This document shows, piece after piece, positions 4,693-5,704 of a DNA stretch of 5,704 bases. The stretch's first letter is position 1, and each line of letters starts with the position of its first letter. The notes below the pieces were generated by a model, which saw only the letters and a program-made list of their open reading frames with translations, ran no database searches and was not told the origin of the DNA. Both the position numbers and the translations under genes were made by a program. Source of the DNA: Patescibacteria group bacterium (GTDB lineage Bacteria > Patescibacteriota > Minisyncoccia > UBA6257 > 02-FULL-45-10c); the NCBI GenBank assembly GCA_023474975.1, contig JAMCXE010000004.1, positions 1-5,704 on the forward strand. The letters run 5' to 3'.

Positions 4693-4720
4693 CAGCGTTC
4701 TACCACTGAACTATGTACCC
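4685..4720 (-). pseudogene. Internally deleted tRNA-Ile copy C (acceptor stem plus D-arm only)
   Basis: Bases 4693-4723 are identical to 4534-4564, that is, the 5' half of tRNA-Ile (acceptor 5' strand, D-arm and the first anticodon-stem bases) plus three upstream bases. Anticodon loop, variable loop and T-arm are missing. The sequence continues with GTGCCC (4685-4690), which can pair with GGGTAC (4715-4720), including one U-G pair, and so close an acceptor-like stem again. It begins 12 nt downstream of the stop codon of the small membrane protein. The exact 31-bp identity points to a recent duplication or gene conversion. Confidence 0.7.
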
Positions 4721-4732
4721 ATTAATACCAAT

Positions 4733-4963
4733 TTACTTTTGCATATTTTCAATACCTAAAGTTTTTATCTTATCCAGATCGAACTTAACCGGACTGGGCG
4801 CTGCCACGCTTTGACTGTTTAATACGATCCCTATCTCTTGCGTTAAAAAACTTATAGCATAAAAAATACCCAAAAAAACTAATATAGACATTAAAATGCC
4901 TAAGCTCAAAAAAGTCAAATCTTGCTTATTCTTTAATTTAGTTTTAACGCTGTTTATATCCAT
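4733..4963 (-). CDS. Small single-pass membrane protein in the pilus locus
   Basis: I do not recognise a family for this 76-residue protein. A lysine-rich cytoplasmic N-terminus (1-15) is followed by one strong membrane helix (about 17-42, 'LSLGILMSILVFLGIFYAIS') and a short C-terminal tail with 'APSPVKFDLDKIKTLGI'. It lies 46 nt after pilO on the same strand, the place of pilP in many type IV pilus operons. Unlike PilP it has no lipobox cysteine and no room for a PilP beta domain. A role as a small pilus inner-membrane component is inferred from position alone. No Shine-Dalgarno is visible before the ATG. Its stop lies 12 nt before the tRNA-Ile-like copy C. Confidence 0.7.
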   Translation of the reverse strand: MDINSVKTKLKNKQDLTFLSLGILMSILVFLGIFYAISFLTQEIGIVLNSQSVAAPSPVKFDLDKIKTLGIENMQK

Positions 4964-5009
4964 TTATTTATTGAAGCGCTCAAATAGTTAAATATTAATG
5001 CGAATAAAG

Positions 5010-5528
5010 CTATCTAACAAATACCTTTCCGTTGATAATTGCCGAAAAATCATCCCCCTTCCTAGATTCATCAACATTAACAATATCTATAAAATAACGC
5101 TCCGTTTCCAAAGATTTCAAAAAATTAGTAATTCCGCTATAACTACCCGTAAGCGATATTTTAAAGGCAAGTGAACCGGGAACGTTGCCAGAGCTCTGCT
5201 TTTCTTCTCCGTAAGTAAAACCAAAACCAAGATTGTTCTGTTTGGCTAGACCTTCAAGCTCATTAGAGAATATCAACAATTGATCGCGGGGAGGCAAAAT
5301 ATTTTCCAATAAAGTTAGGTACGGCTTAGCTTTTTCAAAATCGCCCCTAAGAGAGGCCAAAGAGCTTAGCGCGCTTGATTTAGCAATCAATGCCGCCCGC
5401 TCGACTTTTATCTTGGAAACGGAATCTTGTACATTATTAAATAGGAAAAATAAAACTATGGCTAACACAATGATGCCCGCTAAATAAAAAACGTTGTGCT
5501 TTAAAAGATTTTTATAAAAATTGTTCAT
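5010..5528 (-). CDS. pilO: Type IV pilus inner-membrane protein PilO
   Basis: This 172-residue protein has the PilO layout. A short cytoplasmic N-terminus comes first, then one membrane helix (about 14-30, 'FYLAGIIVLAIVLFFLF') and a heptad-like helical stretch (about 33-75). A ferredoxin-like domain follows, with 'LPPRDQLLIFSNELEGLAKQ' and 'ISLTGSYSGITNFLKSLETE', the latter being the most typical PilO signature. PilO pairs with PilN and links the cytoplasmic PilM ring to the pilus machine in the inner membrane. The expected pilM and pilN neighbours are not directly upstream; a transposase end lies 40 bp before the start instead. A TAAAAT at 5544-5549 could serve as a -10 box, leaving a leader of only about 10 nt. 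The Shine-Dalgarno is weak or absent. Confidence 0.87.
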   Translation of the reverse strand: MNNFYKNLLKHNVFYLAGIIVLAIVLFFLFNNVQDSVSKIKVERAALIAKSSALSSLASLRGDFEKAKPYLTLLENILPPRDQLLIFSNELEGLAKQNNLGFGFTYGEEKQSSGNVPGSLAFKISLTGSYSGITNFLKSLETERYFIDIVNVDESRKGDDFSAIINGKVFVR

Positions 5529-5568
5529 GCTACTTACAAATGTATTTTAACACAAATCCTCATCAAAA

Positions 5569-5704
5569 TCATAGTAATGTATAATGCAACCCTATTCTGG
5601 AATCTATGACGTTTTTAGTTTGTTGATACGACATCATAAATTGTACAGGCGACAGTTTGTTTTGAAAAGCATAATGAACCCTCTCGGTATTATAAAAAAT
5701 GAGA
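5569..5704 (-). CDS. IS transposase, integrase-core C-terminus (5' partial)
   Basis: The last 44 codons of a minus-strand gene enter from the right edge and end with TGA at 5569-5571. The peptide 'LIFYNTERVHYAFQNKLSP' followed by 'VQFMMSYQ' is the characteristic C-terminal end of the DDE integrase core in IS3/IS481-type transposases (compare the usual 'YNTERPHxALxxxTPxxYL'). The catalytic Glu should lie just outside the window. The IS end is expected between here and pilO; TGT at 5541 read inward could be the terminal inverted repeat start, but the other end is not visible. Whether the transposase is intact cannot be judged. Confidence 0.82.
   Translation of the reverse strand, partial: LIFYNTERVHYAFQNKLSPVQFMMSYQQTKNVIDSRIGLHYTLL

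Noticed and set aside
4420..4725. Plus-strand ORF of 101 residues
   Set aside because: It runs antisense through tRNA-Ile and its deleted copies and has no protein-like features.

Overview
The window looks like chromosomal DNA of an uncultivated candidate-phyla-radiation (Patescibacteria/Parcubacteria-type) bacterium. The reasons are the AT-rich, compact layout, few Shine-Dalgarno sites, a probable DUF4012-type C-terminus, a PilO-type pilus gene and tRNA genes without encoded CCA. All genes read well with the standard bacterial code. The lineage is an inference from style, not from a marker gene.

Layout from left to right: the 3' end of a plus-strand gene (probable DUF4012 protein, 1-288) meets, tail to tail, a minus-strand RluA-family pseudouridine synthase (259-984). 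Upstream of that on the minus strand lies a HAD-family hydrolase (1029-1871). Its stop codon sits in the loop of an intrinsic terminator. From 1806 to 3522 the sequence is a perfect two-copy tandem duplication with an 858-bp period. Each copy holds the 3' part of a membrane-protein gene, a 588-bp hairpin-rich intergenic region, and the first 22 codons of the HAD gene with its promoter and ribosome binding site. The duplication left both parent genes intact and created an in-frame chimeric ORF (2460-2729) at the junction. Then come the intact membrane-protein gene (3318-3662) and an ECF-type sigma factor (3669-4244), probably one operon, directly downstream of tRNA-Val(GAC).

The stretch 4351-4723 is a tRNA-Ile neighbourhood. 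One intact tRNA-Ile(GAT) is accompanied by three internally deleted copies. Two keep the T-arm and one keeps the D-arm, yet all three can still close an acceptor-like stem. The right end carries a small membrane protein and PilO of a type IV pilus system (4733-5528). Directly upstream of PilO is the C-terminal end of an IS transposase, which runs off the window.

The most unusual items are the perfect tandem duplication with its chimeric gene, the deleted tRNA-Ile series with alternative pairings, the multi-hairpin intergenic element, and a sigma-factor start codon only 4 nt after a tRNA 3' end. No defence system, CRISPR array or complete mobile element is visible.
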